From Lepisosteus oculatus (lineage: Eukaryota; Chordata; Actinopteri; Semionotiformes; Lepisosteidae), in assembly GCF_040954835.1 (NCBI RefSeq), contig NC_090696.1, positions 75,453,722 through 75,517,721 of the forward strand: a stretch of 64,000 nt of DNA, written 5' to 3'. A program made the position numbers and the translations under genes. Below the pieces are notes generated by a model that was not told where the DNA came from, made no database searches, and worked only from the letters and a program-made list of their open reading frames with translations. The first letter of the stretch is position 1. The number at the start of each line of letters is the position of its first letter. This document shows positions 1 to 13,700 of the stretch, in pieces.

Positions 1-2690
1 CCGCAGTTATATTTGAATCTTTCACTTACTGTACACACAGTCTCAGAGAATTTAATATTTTTTTTGAAAGTCCCAGAGGGTTACATTTATCTGAAGGGAA
101 ACCTAATGATAAACTTGGAAAACTGCCAAGTTAAAAAAACGTATTTTTGCCTTGCAATTCACAAATAAAAAAAGCCAGCTATTTTTCAAGTTACTGTTCC
201 ACCACACACTAGGTAATTTAATTGGTCAGATTTATTTTGCCAGGTGGTCAGATTATATCCTACAGTTAACTTTAACCCTTGACATTAAACACACACACAT
301 CTCATTATTGTTGTTTGGAATTCCAGAGCAAAACAACTAAAATAAAACAACTTCTTACGGACAAAGCGAAAAAACTGCTTCTCTTATAAGGAAATAAACT
401 GAAATGAGTAGCCTACCAACCAGAAACCCCAAAATATGCTATTGTGACCTCATTTAAGAGTCAAAAACTAAACACTAACAAGCTTGGAGAGCATTAAAGC
501 TACAGAAACATCTACGTTCTCCTGTACTCTCTGAAAAGACCTACTTCTTCCTCAATATACAGCAGTCTGATTTAATCTGTGAACACTTCTCTCTCGATGT
601 GGCAAGCAGACACAGACACTGATACGTACCATTTAAGTGCTATATAAACATTTGCCAGTTGATGATTAAATGTAACCCACAATGAGGGATACACACATCT
701 GATTTCCATCTTACCCCCGTGTGAGATAGTACTGGTCTCAGAGATTTCAATCTAATATCTAAATGCTTTCAAGGCATGTGCAAGTAGATTATTCAGCCCC
801 CAATGTGCAGCAGAGCAGATATGGTAACAACAGTCACAATTAGAAGAAACTTAGTCACCCAGAAGCAGATAAGAGCGAACACATAAATGTCTTCTCTAAT
901 TTGGGCTCCTCAAAATGAATAATGCTAACCTGAAATCTAAGCGATTACCACACAGCATGTCCCCCTAAATCACAAACAGTTGCCCTATAGCTAGAAGTCT
1001 TGTACACTATGACCAAGCTGGATTACAGTGTGCTTCAGAAGACAGAGATCCTACATCTTTAGGAGGTGCCCCTGGGACGTTTAATCAGGAATGACAGCAC
1101 AGGGAGGATACATACTTTAGCTATGCTGTCACACCTTCAAGAACTTTTAAGAAACTGCATCTGCAACATGAGAAAGAAATTCTCTACTGAGCGATTGCTT
1201 CACCTTTAAAAAAAAAACAGGGATGTGGGAGTTGAACCTGATCAGCTTTTTTTTATATATCTAGGAATCTGCTTTTAGGTGTACATTTTTTAGTTATTAA
1301 CACAGCGTCGATCCAAGGAAGACAAAACACAAACCAACTAAAACCACAGATCGTGATCAAGTCTTTATTCAAACGTCAGTATTTAACCCCCTTTTAGAAT
1401 AAAGACAACTGTGTTTAAAATGTGCATTCTGTCAAATTAAAACTTCATCCCAAGGCAAGTTCTTTTTCTAGGAAAACAAGCGCCTATACCTGCATATCTG
1501 CCTCGTTCACATGGGAGTTAACCTACGACCACAGCGATGCCTTCGTTCACTGCAACGTCTGCAAGAAAAACACGGGCTATGTATCCAAAGCAGCACGCCT
1601 CGAATTCAACCCTTTTTTTTTCCAAGCACTGTTAACAGCGGTTCAAACTTACGTAGAGGGCGGCATGTGTTGACGGAACCGAGGCCCGAAGAGGACACCT
1701 GCTGTGCAACTTGGGTTGCCTGTCGTATGACTTGGCAGACTACAATGTATCGATAGGCTTACGCCTGTGCGGCACATGGGGGCACGGCGGCGGCGGCCTC
1801 TCACGCCAAGCCCCGGCCGGAGCGCCCCGCCGTTGGCTGCGCCGCCTGTCACTTCAGCGGCGGCGAGCCCAGCGTGCACCGTCACCGCTCGCCGCAGCCG
1901 GGGAGGGGGGAGAGGAGAGGAGGAAACCGAGAGAAAGCCCGATTAAAGCGACAAGTTACGGAGCCCCAAGCCTGCCGACAGCACGGCACCCAGCCTCGGG
2001 AGGCCCGACACCAGCCACGGCGCTGCGGCGTCTCGCCCAGCAAGTCCGATATAGGGTTTCCCCCCGAATAAAAACAGCCGTACCCATACCGTAAAAAAAA
2101 TACAACCACTTTCACGTAACTAAAATAAAAAATGCGTACAGTATGCTTCTGGGCATGTGGAGAAATGTCATTTTAAAACATAAACCGCACATTTAGCTTC
2201 TTGCAGCTCACGACACTGATCTTACTACTGCAGCCTAGATAAAAGATATGCCATCCGTAACCGACCGCCCTAAACTCTCTTACGAAACGTACCCTCTCGC
2301 AAACACGAAACGTTTTTTTTTATTTTATTTCGACAAAAGCCATCAATATCACCCCTACACGATTGTTGGCATTATTAGCAGGCTGGTGTGGTACGACGTT
2401 ACACGTTTTGCCAATCGTTATCGGGCACGTTATTATTTCAAGACGAGCACGTATTCCTCGCTGGAGCGCGTCATACTGTACACTGACAGCTGTGCAAGTT
2501 CAAGTTGTGTACTCGGAGATAATCGGTCTCTCAATCCAAAAGTGAAATTAAACCTCAGTCCCTCTCCCAACTTCACATGCTCCGAACATCCCTGATCTGA
2601 TTGTCTATCATTTTTGCGACAGGACTTCCTGTTTATATCAAGAAGGAAACATAATTCTTAATAAATAAAAAAAAACATATACAAGAACCA
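1..2690. other. Non-coding stretch, no gene recognised
   Basis: Mostly AT-rich sequence with many stop codons in all frames. A short GC-rich patch at about 1770-2050 is CpG-dense and could be regulatory. No reading frame resembles a known protein, and I could not find IRF2-type DNA-binding-domain exons here although IRF2 is the expected left neighbour of CASP3 by human synteny. It may be a large first intron of a gene leaving the window, or plain intergenic DNA. Confidence 0.5.
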
Positions 2691-2739
2691 TCATTACCTG
2701 ATTTCTCTTTTTTTAAAAAAAACACCCCGCCTGCTCGCT

Positions 2740-3640
2740 TTCTGACCCAGTCCAAACCTTAAAGGTCCTTCCCCCGGGGCCGAAAAGTTTGTCGTGAAAG
2801 TTTGCGGCGCTCAGTAACAAAACTAAAACTTAACTCGGGGCCGCTTTCAGTGTCCAGATCGAAAGCAAAACAAGTAGAGGAAACAGCGAGCTGCCTGGAA
2901 ATCCCCTCCCGGACTGTTTGTTTCGCCTTCGCCTGAACCTTTAGAGGGCGTCGTGCAGAAGCGAGCCGAGGAGCTGCGAAGTCAGAGGCGCCCCCTCATT
3001 GGTGCACGGCGGCGCTGTCATCATTTCTCGGAAACTGAAATTTCATTTTCGCTTCCCCTCCGGCCCGGCTGGCGTGTGCGCAGCGCGCCGGGGAAGGAGG
3101 CGAGCAAGCCCGGCGGTGTGGCAGGAAACTCGCCATCGCCGTGCCTCCCGGGGCGCCCCGCCTTGCGCACTCTTGAGCGGGCCTGGCGCTACAAAGTGCC
3201 GGTTTGTAGCTGGTGGCCGTCTCCAGATTGCGCGCTGCCTGGGCGAACAGCGCTTTTGAAAAGGGGGGCGGTGGCCCCGGCCGGCCGGCCGGCCGCTCTC
3301 GGGAGTTGCTTGTTGAGGCGGACACGTCGTTTTGTTTACCGGAGTATTTTGTGACGGTGCGGGTGTGCGCGCACACACACACACGCTGCGTGTTTGTCAG
3401 TCGCTTTTCTTTTATTTTTTTTTTCTCTCCCACTTTTAATTGTCCATAAAGGCGCTGCAGGACCGGACCCCCTTTGTGCTCCGAGCCCGACGTCCAGTTA
3501 AATATTTACAGAGGCAGAGGGACAGACGCACGCAAAGCTGGTTTCGCAATCGGCTTGCCTTCAGCGGCAGAGGTGCGGGTCCCGGCGTTAACGCACAGCA
3601 GGCAGTCGGAAGCCACGGTGTAAAACATTAAAACGGAAGG
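2740..3640. promoter_or_regulatory. CpG-rich island, candidate promoter
   Basis: GC content and CpG density rise sharply over surrounding AT-rich DNA, with runs such as the repeated CCGG at about 3280-3295. An ISRE-like motif sits inside at 3029-3058. No coding exon is visible. A minus-strand splice donor (CAG followed by GTAATG) occurs at about 2699, so a minus-strand untranslated first exon is possible. In human, IRF2 lies on this side of CASP3 on the same strand and is interferon-responsive. Assignment to IRF2 is inference only. Confidence 0.5.
3029..3058 (+). promoter_or_regulatory. ISRE/IRF-element cluster
   Basis: GAAACTGAAA at 3031-3040 matches the GAAANNGAAA core bound by IRF and STAT1/STAT2-IRF9 complexes. 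It is followed at once by an opposite-strand GAAGCGAAAA-type half-element (about 3046-3056). Two facing elements inside a CpG island look functional rather than random, but binding is not shown by sequence alone. Confidence 0.5.
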
Positions 3641-6600
3641 GGAAAAAAAAGAGAGAAGAAAAACCCGTGGCTTCAGCGAGTTGAGAGGGTGGAAGTTGTG
3701 TTACACGTGCTTACGACCATGGCTACGCGGGGCTGCGTTATTGGGGCTCGTTTTCAGACGCTGCCTTTCCTTGATCAAAGGTCAGCTGTTACTGTAGGTC
3801 TGCAGACCCCTCCTCCAACCTTAAGAATGACAGAGCCGCTGGTTGTTCGGAGCTTTATTATCATTGTATGTATATATAATATAGTAACAGCAAAAAAATC
3901 ATAATAATCCAAATAGGGGAAAGAAATCATCAGAATAATGACGTAGTTATATGTATTGCCTTCCGGGTTTAAAACTGCATGCCCTGACAACATTGCCTGG
4001 AGTCTGTTAACTGTTTAATAAACTCATACAGATTACAGGGACTTTGGAACTTTTTCTCTTCAGATCCTGAGACGACTGATGTTTTTCCTTCCTGTTCTGA
4101 GAGAGGTGCAGATGAACACCTTATCCGACACAGTTCTGTCATTTACAGAGGAATGAAATGTGTGTTGCGATGGTTTGTTGATTGCTCTTTTTTTTTTTGG
4201 GGGGGGGGGGTGTTCTTATTTTAATAACAAGAATAAGGCATGAAATTTTATTTAAACTGTACCACCCACATAACTAGGTCTTCCCTGAATTCCTCTCTCT
4301 CTCTCTATGGGATTTTGTGATAATGCCTTGGGGATTCTCCTTGGTAGTGTCCCGTTGTTTTCTCTGTTCTGAGAACATCACTCTAGGAATATTCTGCGTG
4401 CAGCATTTTGTGGGTCCGCATGTACAGTATGTGTGAAATAAGCTGGGCCCCCATGAGTGGAAACTGCAATAAAAATGCAATTAATCCGTTAAGGGCTCCA
4501 GATGGACATTGTGTCATAACTTGTTTTTCCTCGGAGTGGCCCTGCGACAGTGTATTACCTGGAGTTGCTAATCGTGGCTTTTCCATAAAACGTGTATGAC
4601 CGCATACGGCATGTGTTCTGTAGGGTCCGTGCCCCCACCCTTAATCAACCCAGACAAATTGTAGTGACATCTGCCAACGTTGTCAAACAAAGAGGATACA
4701 AAGGCATCAGGTTAACAAGGAATAAGGTCACTTCTTTTGGGCTCTTGGGACACCAGTCAGTTCCATGGTGTCCCGTGACTATCGATCTATCAGATGGAGA
4801 TTCAGGTTGCGTGGAAGCAGGGTGCCCAGATGCCCCTGGGGCTGTAATTCAGTTGGAAGGTGTGGGATGAAGTGGTTAGAAAGTGGAGGCCCGTTGAGCA
4901 GCAGTTGCAGGGGGCTTGTGGGTAGTGCTCGACCGAACATTTCCAATCATTTCTGAGGCTATTCCGAGGCAAGTGGCAGTGTGGGCAAAGGATGTTCTTA
5001 ATTGAACAGATTAGCTGTTTAGGTGATCAGTAACTTACAGGTGTTCCCAGATGATACAAACAGGTGATCCGCTGTATAAAATAAACTGGAATGGGGCTCT
5101 CTAGGACCTGAGTTCTAGAGCTCTGGGCTAAAGAGGCTTTTTTAAAAACACTGTAACCTTATATAGTCTGTTGTCATCAAGCGACTTCTTTTTTCCATTA
5201 CTAGCACAGGATTCAATGTTACTTCTGTGTCCCTTTCGTACATTATTTTTGTGTTCTAGTTGGCAAAACAAAAGTCTATAGTGTGCACTTCACCCTACAA
5301 CAGTCAATACACTGGAGACTGACACATTACACAACTGTAAAGAATTGTAGCAGCAGCACTGTGTGAACATCCGAAAAACAAGAAGAGCCTGTTTGATAGT
5401 TTAAGGAAGTTCAACTTTATGGGATGTCTTGTATGTTACTATTTCAAACAGTCTGATGGTGCAAACATGCAAATGATAGTGCTTAATATAAATAGTAATT
5501 ATGATTGTATAGTAATAGATTTGTACAATCGATCCTGATACTCTCAGAGTCTTTTTACATATAAACTTACATATACGTCTTTTACACACAAACAAGTTTA
5601 TAAATGTAGCATTACAAGCCGTTTGTGTTTTACGATCGTATTTGATCACATTTGTGTAACATATTTTCTAAGTTTTGAAATCTGTCCCCTCTAAACATTT
5701 TTATATGAAACTGCAGACGTGCTTTGTATTTTCAAGAATCAAAAGACGTCGACAAAAAGTTTAATATTTTGCTCCTGAAAAAGTCCGGAAAGTAACCCTT
5801 AAAAACCTGGCCCCCAGTGAATCCATATTAAAATCCCATCTCACTGAATTGTTGAACAGCACTATATCCTGAATTTTAGTGTAAGAAATAAATGTGTATG
5901 TATAGTGATTGTTATCTAATGGATTCGGGTGTAACCACATGAATGTTAGAGTTCTAAGGGAAAACAGCGCAGCAATCTCCCTGTTCCAAGCCGATTCTTG
6001 TTCTCCAGTCATGCTCTGGCCTTATCAGTGTGGCAGGCTTGGTCGTACAATAATGTTTTCTACCACCGAAGAATTCGCCTGGGTTTCTAAAGTCAGGAAG
6101 GGGCGAGGACTGAGGTGGGACAGGTTTTACAACCAGGAGCAATAAGGGTGTAAAGCCTGCCTCGCTTGCCTGAGCTTTCAGGGTTCAAGGTGTTCCGCAG
6201 CCGGATTGTGAAATGCGCGAATCGCACTTTGTTCCTGCCGTACCTGTCGGAGCGATGAATCAGTTACGTGTGCCGTCGTAAACACCAAGGCCAGCATACC
6301 GCTTGCGCTTTCTTCACGAAAAACCCACGTGTGAGGGAGCTCAAAGCACAGTGAGTGTTGTTATTTTACCTGACTGACACTTTTATAAAATAGAAACTTG
6401 GATATGTTCCTGTTCATACAGCTGGGCATTTGACTGAAGCATTCTGAGTAAAAGACATTGTTTGCTCAGCATGTAATTTGAACCTATTGTACACCCTTCC
6501 AGTCACCTGTCTAGAGACCCCTAAACCCTGCCCTAGTACATTTTCTAAGATGACACAGTGACGTCTGCTGCCGTGAAAATGTATCTTACTGCGTGAGAGT

Positions 6601-7198
6601 TTCATGATAAAGCCATTGTGTAGTGTTCAGGTCTCTCACTTTCAGTAAGGGTGTATTGTCTAGGGTATAGTCTATTTTTCAAGCTATGTGCTTTATACTG
6701 TACACAACCACACCAAATACAGTTTTTTTTTAAAAAAAACACGATATTGCATTGTCCATCTCGTTTTCATGTACTTTATAGTGTAAGTATTTTAATATTT
6801 TATTTTTCAGGATATTTTAGTTAAGAAAGAAATCCAGTTGTAAACACACAATAGCGGTTTAAACTTGAACTATTTACAATCCCTGCTGTAATTTCAAACG
6901 TTTTTAAGAAAGGAATATTTTGTCTTTAAAGATGCAATACAACTAACAGTCATAAAAAAAACAACATATGAGGTCATGGAAAGACTATATGCAGAATATT
7001 TCGATCCTGTAGATACTGTACAGAAGAGAAATATGATGGATATGATAGAACTAAAACAAGAGAAAAGCGCTTTTTCAATGCGTGTAGCTGTAACCTTTAA
7101 AAAATCCCTACATGATTCCTCGTCCATATAAATTGTGTTAAATCCAATCTGGTTTCCTTTAGGCATGTCCGGCAGGAAGAATTACATTCAGTGGTGAT
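3641..7198. other. Intergenic region, no gene recognised
   Basis: No convincing exon on either strand. Contains a T-run and G-run at about 4190-4210 and scattered short AT-rich simple sequence. A segment at about 5332-5395 resembles one at about 27244-27300 and is probably a shared old interspersed repeat. The right end should include the 3' untranslated region of the caspase-like gene: a minus-strand AATAAA lies at 6799-6804, and another overlaps the stop codon. Confidence 0.4.
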
Positions 7199-8194
7199 TT
7201 ATTCGCTGAAGTAAAGGTCTCTTGTCAGTCTGGAGATGATGCATGGCATCTGTTTTTTCCCATGAGACAACCAGGCACCTGTGTCAGATTCAAACCTGAG
7301 GGCCACCCAGTGACTGACCCGTGTCAGGATCCTAGCGAGGTCCAGATCCCTGCCGTGTTGATCTAACATTTCACACAGCCTTCTGATGAAAATCGAGCCC
7401 CGGACCTGGTTCCTCCATGAATAATATCCTGGCGAGAAAAAGCAACCGTGACTTTCTTGCTTATAGACGACTGGGAAAAAAGAAACCGGCAGCGAACCAG
7501 AGTTCTCATGTCTGGCTTTTTTTTTCTGGATCACAGCAGGAATAGACATGTTTTATATTTTTAATTAAAAAATAAAAAAAAACATAAGGATGAAAACGAA
7601 AGATGATGCACCTTGCACACTTCTTCACAATCTGGGGCAGCCAGCCGGCAAAACAGACTTCTGAACTTTGATGGACTGTAATACCGCTATGATAAATGGC
7701 AGAGAAAACTTTCGAAAAGTCAACCAGAAGTTGTATCCTGCTTTTAATGTAAACGAGACATTCTCGGTCTTGCATTAATGACACCCTGGGCTTTCTAGCA
7801 CTATGAATCGGGCAAGGACAATCAAAGTTGCCTTTATTGAGGCCGCAGAGCAGGTGCACAGCCTAAAGAGGAAGGTGTGCGCTCCGCCGCGTTGGCCGCA
7901 CAGGAGACGCAGGGACGGTACCTGCAGCGGTGGAGTGAGCGCACAGGAAGTCCTCTTCTGGGATCTCGCTGATGTCAATGTCCTCCGCTTCTGTGGAGTC
8001 TGTCTCAACGCCGCCGTCGTACTCCTCTCCTCGGCAGGCCTGGGCGGGCGAGAGAGAGGAGCCTAAGTGACAGATCACGGCTTTTTTTCTGTGTTATTTT
8101 CCATGAATACACCGGGAAGGAAGATACAAAACTGAAACAAAACACTCTCCAACAGACACAAACATAATAAAACGTCAAAGTATGTGTAAATATA

Positions 8195-8264
<70 letters not shown>

Positions 8265-11200
8265 TACAATGACTTTTTTCCTTTGATAAAAACGTATTGA
8301 ACATTTTGCACATTGTCCTTGGTACTGTACTTTAAAAATATTTATGCTTTTTAAAGCAGCAATGCTGTTAAAGTTTCAAAATATTGAAACTGAAGTCTTG
8401 ATTTCTGTGCTTTTAAACTATGGTCGCTTTAAAAACAGTTTAGATATTCCCTTTCATGAAGTTATTAGAAACGTAATATAGAATTTGAACATTGACTATT
8501 GATCCTTTTTACTTTCATTGTACTGTATATAGAAAATTTGAGGTGTATTTTAATATTCTGCATCACCTGCTTTCATTCTGTCTTTCCCTGGAATTAAAAT
8601 GCTTTACCTGAATGAAGAACAGTTTGGGCTTCCCAGCTAGGCTTGGACAGTCCTGTGCACTGAATAGAGCAGTCAGCTCCTTAATTTTAATTTCTCTGTC
8701 TGTCCCATAAATGTGACCTTTATACCCATGGCTAAGAATTACACAAGCAAAACATGCCATCTCACCGTGGTCCTCTCTAGAAACTGAAGACAAAGAAAAT
8801 AGAGCTGTGTTAATATCACAGCAGGGAGATTCTTGTCCACAAAGCAAGTCAGCACACATCAGACACACAAAGAGCTGTGAATGGCAGGAGGCTTTTCATC
8901 ATGGCCTTGTTTGACTGCTGCCAGCTAATTGATCCCAAATCACTTCCGTCTGCTTAGGGAAGGATTCTACAGTGTCAGCTACAGCACATCTGTTGAAGAT
9001 GCCAAGTGCTTCTTTTTGCGTAACGCAGTTGTTCTGTTTAAATGTACTGTATGCTGTATATATACACACAGCAAGACCTTGAGAATGCAACAAATGCTTT
9101 TCCAATACAGTTCTGTGGTTTGTTTAAAACCTCTCAGTGTCTTAATTACGCCATGCCTCTTCGGACTTGCCGATTGTTAATAACTTGGTTCACCATTCCT
9201 GTGCTGTGTTGGAAGTTTGGGGAGATGTAGACGTTCCTCCTGCCCCTTCCTCTCTCCTCCTCACAGCTGCAGTGGTTCGACGCTCCCACCTGCTGTTGAG
9301 CTGCGAGTCCTGCAGTGTTTGCTCAGGAGATTCGCCAGCGGGTCCCAGCTGACAAGCCCACAGGCTCACAAGCCCCCTCAGAAGTGATAAACGTCTCGGA
9401 GGATTGTGAGAGCTTGGATCACAGCACCTCGGCTGTGTGCTTTGACACTAAAGAGATTTAGTTTCTCAAACTGTGTGTATGACACTATTACAGATTAGCG
9501 AGTAAGTGAAATGGAAACAAAGCTACAGTTGCATCTCATCTGCTTCCCTTCATTTTATTTGAACATTAATTTTAGCGATACGTATGGAGAATATTTTGCA
9601 TTTTGTGAAGGCCGGTACCTGTGTCTAAGACCTGCCGCATTTCAGCGCATGACAGGTCTTTCTCCATCTGCACTGTGAAGCCCAACGATCCAAAGGCTTC
9701 CCTCACTTTCCTCCCATCCTCCTCGGTGCCGATCCGCTTGTTCATTCCTGACAATCAACGAAAACTGTGAGAGGTGCGTAGATTGCCAGGCCAGACAATC
9801 TTGGTTCCTTGTTCTTCAATCTGTTGCAAGATTCTGATCTAACCTGAATCAATTTGATTATTTAATAGATCCTCAGCAGCAGAATCAATTACGTAATTAA
9901 GAGTTCATTGCATAATTACAGTACAGGTTGAACTGAAGTCTTGCAACAACAAGCCTGGAAGAGCCAGGGTTACTCGAAGTACTGGTGTGGTCATCCTGCA
10001 TTGCCTTTGCTCTGCCGTGCTACAGTATTTAGGACAGTAAGGGCATTCCTAGAATTAAATAATGCAGCACAGTGCTGCTGGCATGCAGGTAGACCATTAA
10101 GCAGCAGAACAACAGAAGAGAGCAATTCAAGATCTACACATTGCTCTGGAACCGACTTTTCCAAAGAACCTTGTTTGTTGAAACTAAATGAAAGTTTTAG
10201 GGCTCCTGCTGCTGCAAACACAATATTTTGGTCAAAAGAAAAACGAAACCGATACACAAACACCATGAAGCTTACCTGAGAAATTTTCATTGTTGATGAT
10301 GACACACTTGCCGATGTTCTTGTACTTCAGGCTGTATCTGTAAATACTAGAATGTGCTTGAACGCTGCCAAAATAAAATGTGTAATTGGTTGCAATTAGT
10401 ATTTATTTCTACTAGCTGATGTCCACCAGATGCCCTCAGCAGCCTCTTTCCTGGCAATAGTAGAGGGGCTTGAGCAGGAAGCAGAGCATGGGCATCGTTG
10501 CGCTGGGCCGGTCGCCCTTGTGTGCCACTGAAGAAACCTGTCCAGGGAGGAGCTGGTCTCACTCACTTCATCTGCAGAAAGATGCCACTACCCCGTCCCC
10601 TCAAAACCCTCCACCCTCACAAGCACAGCACAGCGCCATTTTCTACAGCCTGTGGCACGTTGTGCTTGCCTGGCCTGAGCTGGTTGGGTCACTCTCAGGT
10701 GTCCCAACCCGCCACCTACTGTAACAGGCGTCCAAGCCGGAGTCAGACTGCTCTCCGGTTTTGCCAAGCAGAGAGAATGACCGTCTTCTGTATTTCAGTG
10801 CGTAGCTTCCAGACCACTGTGCTCGTGATGAACAGTGATGGCGGTGATTTCGATTTCAGCAACACCTCCAGTCAGACAGGCCAGGAGTTAGAGGAGGCCA
10901 CTGGGTCCCAGATAAACACACCACTTCATTGCAGTCCACATGACAGCACTCTAACCTTTATTGTTTATATACCCTAAATGCCAAGGTACAAACACACCTT
11001 AACCAAACCAACCCTGACAGAGAGGCTGAGAATTATAAGAAGTCAAATAAAGCTTGAAAACCTACCCTCTGAATGTTTGTTTTTCCAGACATTCACGCAC
11101 ATGAGGGTGAAGTGAACAATAAGCAGAAGCTGTTGATCATTGTGCTCTTGAGCACACAGCTGTGGCTTTGTGTGCCTCAGATGCCTTTGTCTTTTTGTTT

Positions 11201-11494
11201 TGCCATTTCGCTGACAATGAGATCACCACCACTACAGTCGGGGACTTTCACCTGATAAAAACTCATCTGTCGGGCATGGTTCCTATTTCCATTGAGGTCC
11301 AGTTCTCTTGCCACCAGACGAACCTTCTGATAACTCCTCCAAATATCTACAAAGCTTGTGAAGTGATGGATGTGCTCTAAGAAACTTCGAGCAGCTGATG
11401 TCACCTACCTTGTCATTCCAGTGTCAAAACCTATAATTACACCCGTAGCTGTGGTGACATGTCCCTGCTGTACATTTGTGCCCTCAAACTCCAT
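7199..11494 (-). CDS. Caspase-3-like executioner caspase, tandem duplicate (complete, 6 coding exons)
   Basis: Coding exons in order: 11494-11409, 10364-10276, 9747-9619, 8783-8608, 8039-7922, 7428-7199; all boundaries are AG/GT and phases join to 275 codons plus stop, close to human CASP3 (277 aa). Cysteine protease cutting after Asp in apoptosis. Catalytic His120 lies in an LSHG motif and Cys162 in QACRG, split by an intron after Gln exactly as in CASP3. The activation cleavage site between large and small subunits is VETD-S (Asp174). The S1-pocket YYSWRN motif is present. The prodomain is short, so this is an executioner type. Odd points: the aromatic of the GSWFI motif is Ile212 instead of Trp, and the C-terminal substrate loop is unlike CASP3. 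It lies about 3.7 kb downstream of true casp3 in the same orientation with identical internal phases, so a tandem duplicate. The first exon is the least certain (initiator ATG at 11494; no untranslated exon found). Confidence 0.85.
8197..8264. repeat. (TTA)n microsatellite
   Basis: About 22 uninterrupted TTA units in an intron of the caspase-3-like gene. Confidence 0.95.
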
Positions 11495-12141
11495 GTATGG
11501 CAATGAAGTGGCTTTTCTTCCTTGAGGAGCGAAGACTTCACTGTCACACACTGTCATTGGATATGGGTCTGCGTACTAGTGAACCAAACCTCCCAGGGAA
11601 TCATATTTCACTGCCTCCTCCACACAGCAGTGACTCTTAAAGGCCAGCGTCTTTTCACCAGATCTCGCGGCGCACAGAACGTCCTCTGTTCCAGAAGTAG
11701 GTCCACTCGACCTCTTTGGGTCAGTGGTTTAATGACTTCATACAACAGTTAAGTAAATGACAACATTATGTTTTTACAATTGATGTAAATGTATGCAATA
11801 AATAAAAATCTAAACCAGAATCTGAATGACATTGGACAAGTTGCTTCAGATTGTGTTCTCAGGAGCTGAAACGGTTTTATATTGTTCTGACACAACGTCA
11901 GATTATTACATGTATGCATAATTGCTTAGGAATTTTTATCAGTCATACTGTATATACTGAAAATTTTCTGTGCATCTCTTTTTGCGAAATAAAAAAAAAG
12001 AATTTTCTGTCAAGACAGTTTTGACATTTTGTACACGTCAGTGAGCAATTCGATCAATTTGCTATTGAAGGAATGTGGATTTTTCTTAGCAAAAGTATTC
12101 ATCGTTGGGATACTGTATGAGTATTTTCTAAATACTAGTAA

Positions 12142-12185
12142 AATTATTATTATTATTATTATTATTAATAATTATTATTATTATT
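12142..12185. repeat. (ATT)n microsatellite, slightly interrupted
   Basis: ATT units with an inversion to AAT/TTA in the middle. Confidence 0.9.
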
Positions 12186-12884
12186 CTTTCTCCTCTGAGT
12201 CACACAACCTACCTTCCATCTTCCCTGCTAGGCCTTGTGGAGTCCATAGAACTGTGGAGCAGAGGGCCGTTTCTGTGAGTCGGGTGCTTCTGAATCGGAA
12301 AAGCTTTTTCCCCCTTAAGAGACCTGAGCACACAGTTTGCTCTTTCTGAGAAGCGATTGTGTTCTCTTACTTGCAGAAGACAAGGAAGAGAAATCAATGG
12401 CAGATATTATCAATGGCAAGCTACAGGCTCCCTGAGTCTGAATTCTGGTTAATGATTTACAGAACAGGGGCGAGGCACACAATCCTTGAGTCCTCACCCC
12501 TGTTTGTGGAGATTTAACAGTCTAATTAGGAAAACGTAGAAATAGATGTACATGACGATAGCAGGCACGGTTCAAAATAGTTATATTGATAGATTTGATC
12601 TGATGAGACAGATTACCTTCTTTAGAAGTAGCAAAGTAGGGTATCCATGAATCCAGATACAAGGCCATAAGAGTGATTTGGTTGATAAAAATACAAAAAA
12701 AGATAACGGTCGGCACAATATAAAAAAACTCACAAACTCAACAATCCCTGGGTTTTGTTCTGATGGGGTAATGTTGAAATCTAATTCTCAGGATTTCCGT
12801 AACTGCCTTTTAAAAATAATTAGGAGAATGTCAGTCTGAGGAAAAAATGAAGTTTTGGGACAGTTAATTTCAAAATTTACATTA

Positions 12885-13060
12885 CGTGTAGCACGTCGGC
12901 ACTCCAGGATCCTGGGTTCAATGTTGGGCTTCGCATGTTCGCTCTGTGTCTGGGTGGGTTTTCTCCGTGTGCTTTGGTTTCTTCCTACAGTCCTAAAACA
13001 TGCTGTCAAGGTCACCTGGCATCTCAAAATTGACAAATTACCTGTGACGGGTGTCTCTAT
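12885..13060 (-). repeat. Interspersed repeat copy ('aggaaaccagag' family)
   Basis: On the minus strand it carries the ordered hallmarks of the family also seen at 13490-13700, 16985-17310 and 40770-41815: a gactgtaggaagaaaccaaagcac-like block, a cgcagacacggagaacatg-like block, then a 'gaacccaggatcct' block. I do not assign a superfamily name. Confidence 0.6.
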
Positions 13061-13489
13061 TTGGTCAATGTTATACTGTCTGTGATTAATAATGTGGTTT
13101 CATCACAGGTTGCTGTATATAGTATAAAGTCTGTACTAACTGCTGATTTCTGCTTCATAGTTTGAGGTTCAAAGGTCAGATAGGCGTGAGGGTGTGTCCA
13201 CAGCAGCCACTTGCGTGCAACTCAGTAACATTGAAACTGAAGCCATGGGCATTTTTACCTCAACATAGGACTGCAGACAATTCTAAGATTATAAAAAGAA
13301 CAGTTCAACATCCATACCAGTGAATTAAGCTGAAAGATGCAGTTCCATTCGCTACCTTGAATAAAAGGTTTTCCGTTTGTCTGTCCATCATCAGAAAAGC
13401 TACTTACTGCAGTTCTGTCAAGGGCTGAAACTCCCAGAAGCCTACATGGTGCGAAGCAGGAGTAGATTGTGGACTGGGCATCAGTCTGT

Positions 13490-13700
13490 TGTATGGTGGA
13501 CACTCACACAGGATAGAGACACCAGTGAACCCAGCCAGCATGTTTGGAAACTGGGAGCGAACCAGAGCATGTGGAGGAGAAGCCACACAGACAGGGACAG
13601 TGTACAAACTCTAAGACCCTAGAGTGGCACTGTGCCACATGAAATTTAACTTCCTGTTAATTTTGAAATTAACTGTGCCAATATTGAACTCAGGACCCTA
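13490..13700 (+). repeat. Interspersed repeat copy, same family, forward
   Basis: Shares the ordered blocks of the copies at 16985-17310 and 12885-13060, ending with a 'gaactcaggacccta' block and a barely diverged run of text around the agcaatgc tail. Decayed, non-coding. Confidence 0.5.

Noticed and set aside
1-7198. IRF2 coding exon
   Set aside because: Looked for the tryptophan-rich DNA-binding domain on the minus strand and found none; only a possible promoter remains.
11177-11404. 75-aa minus-strand frame (starting MTSAARSF) just inside the first caspase-like intron
   Set aside because: No recognisable homology, and it overlaps the intron just after the proposed first exon (11494-11409).
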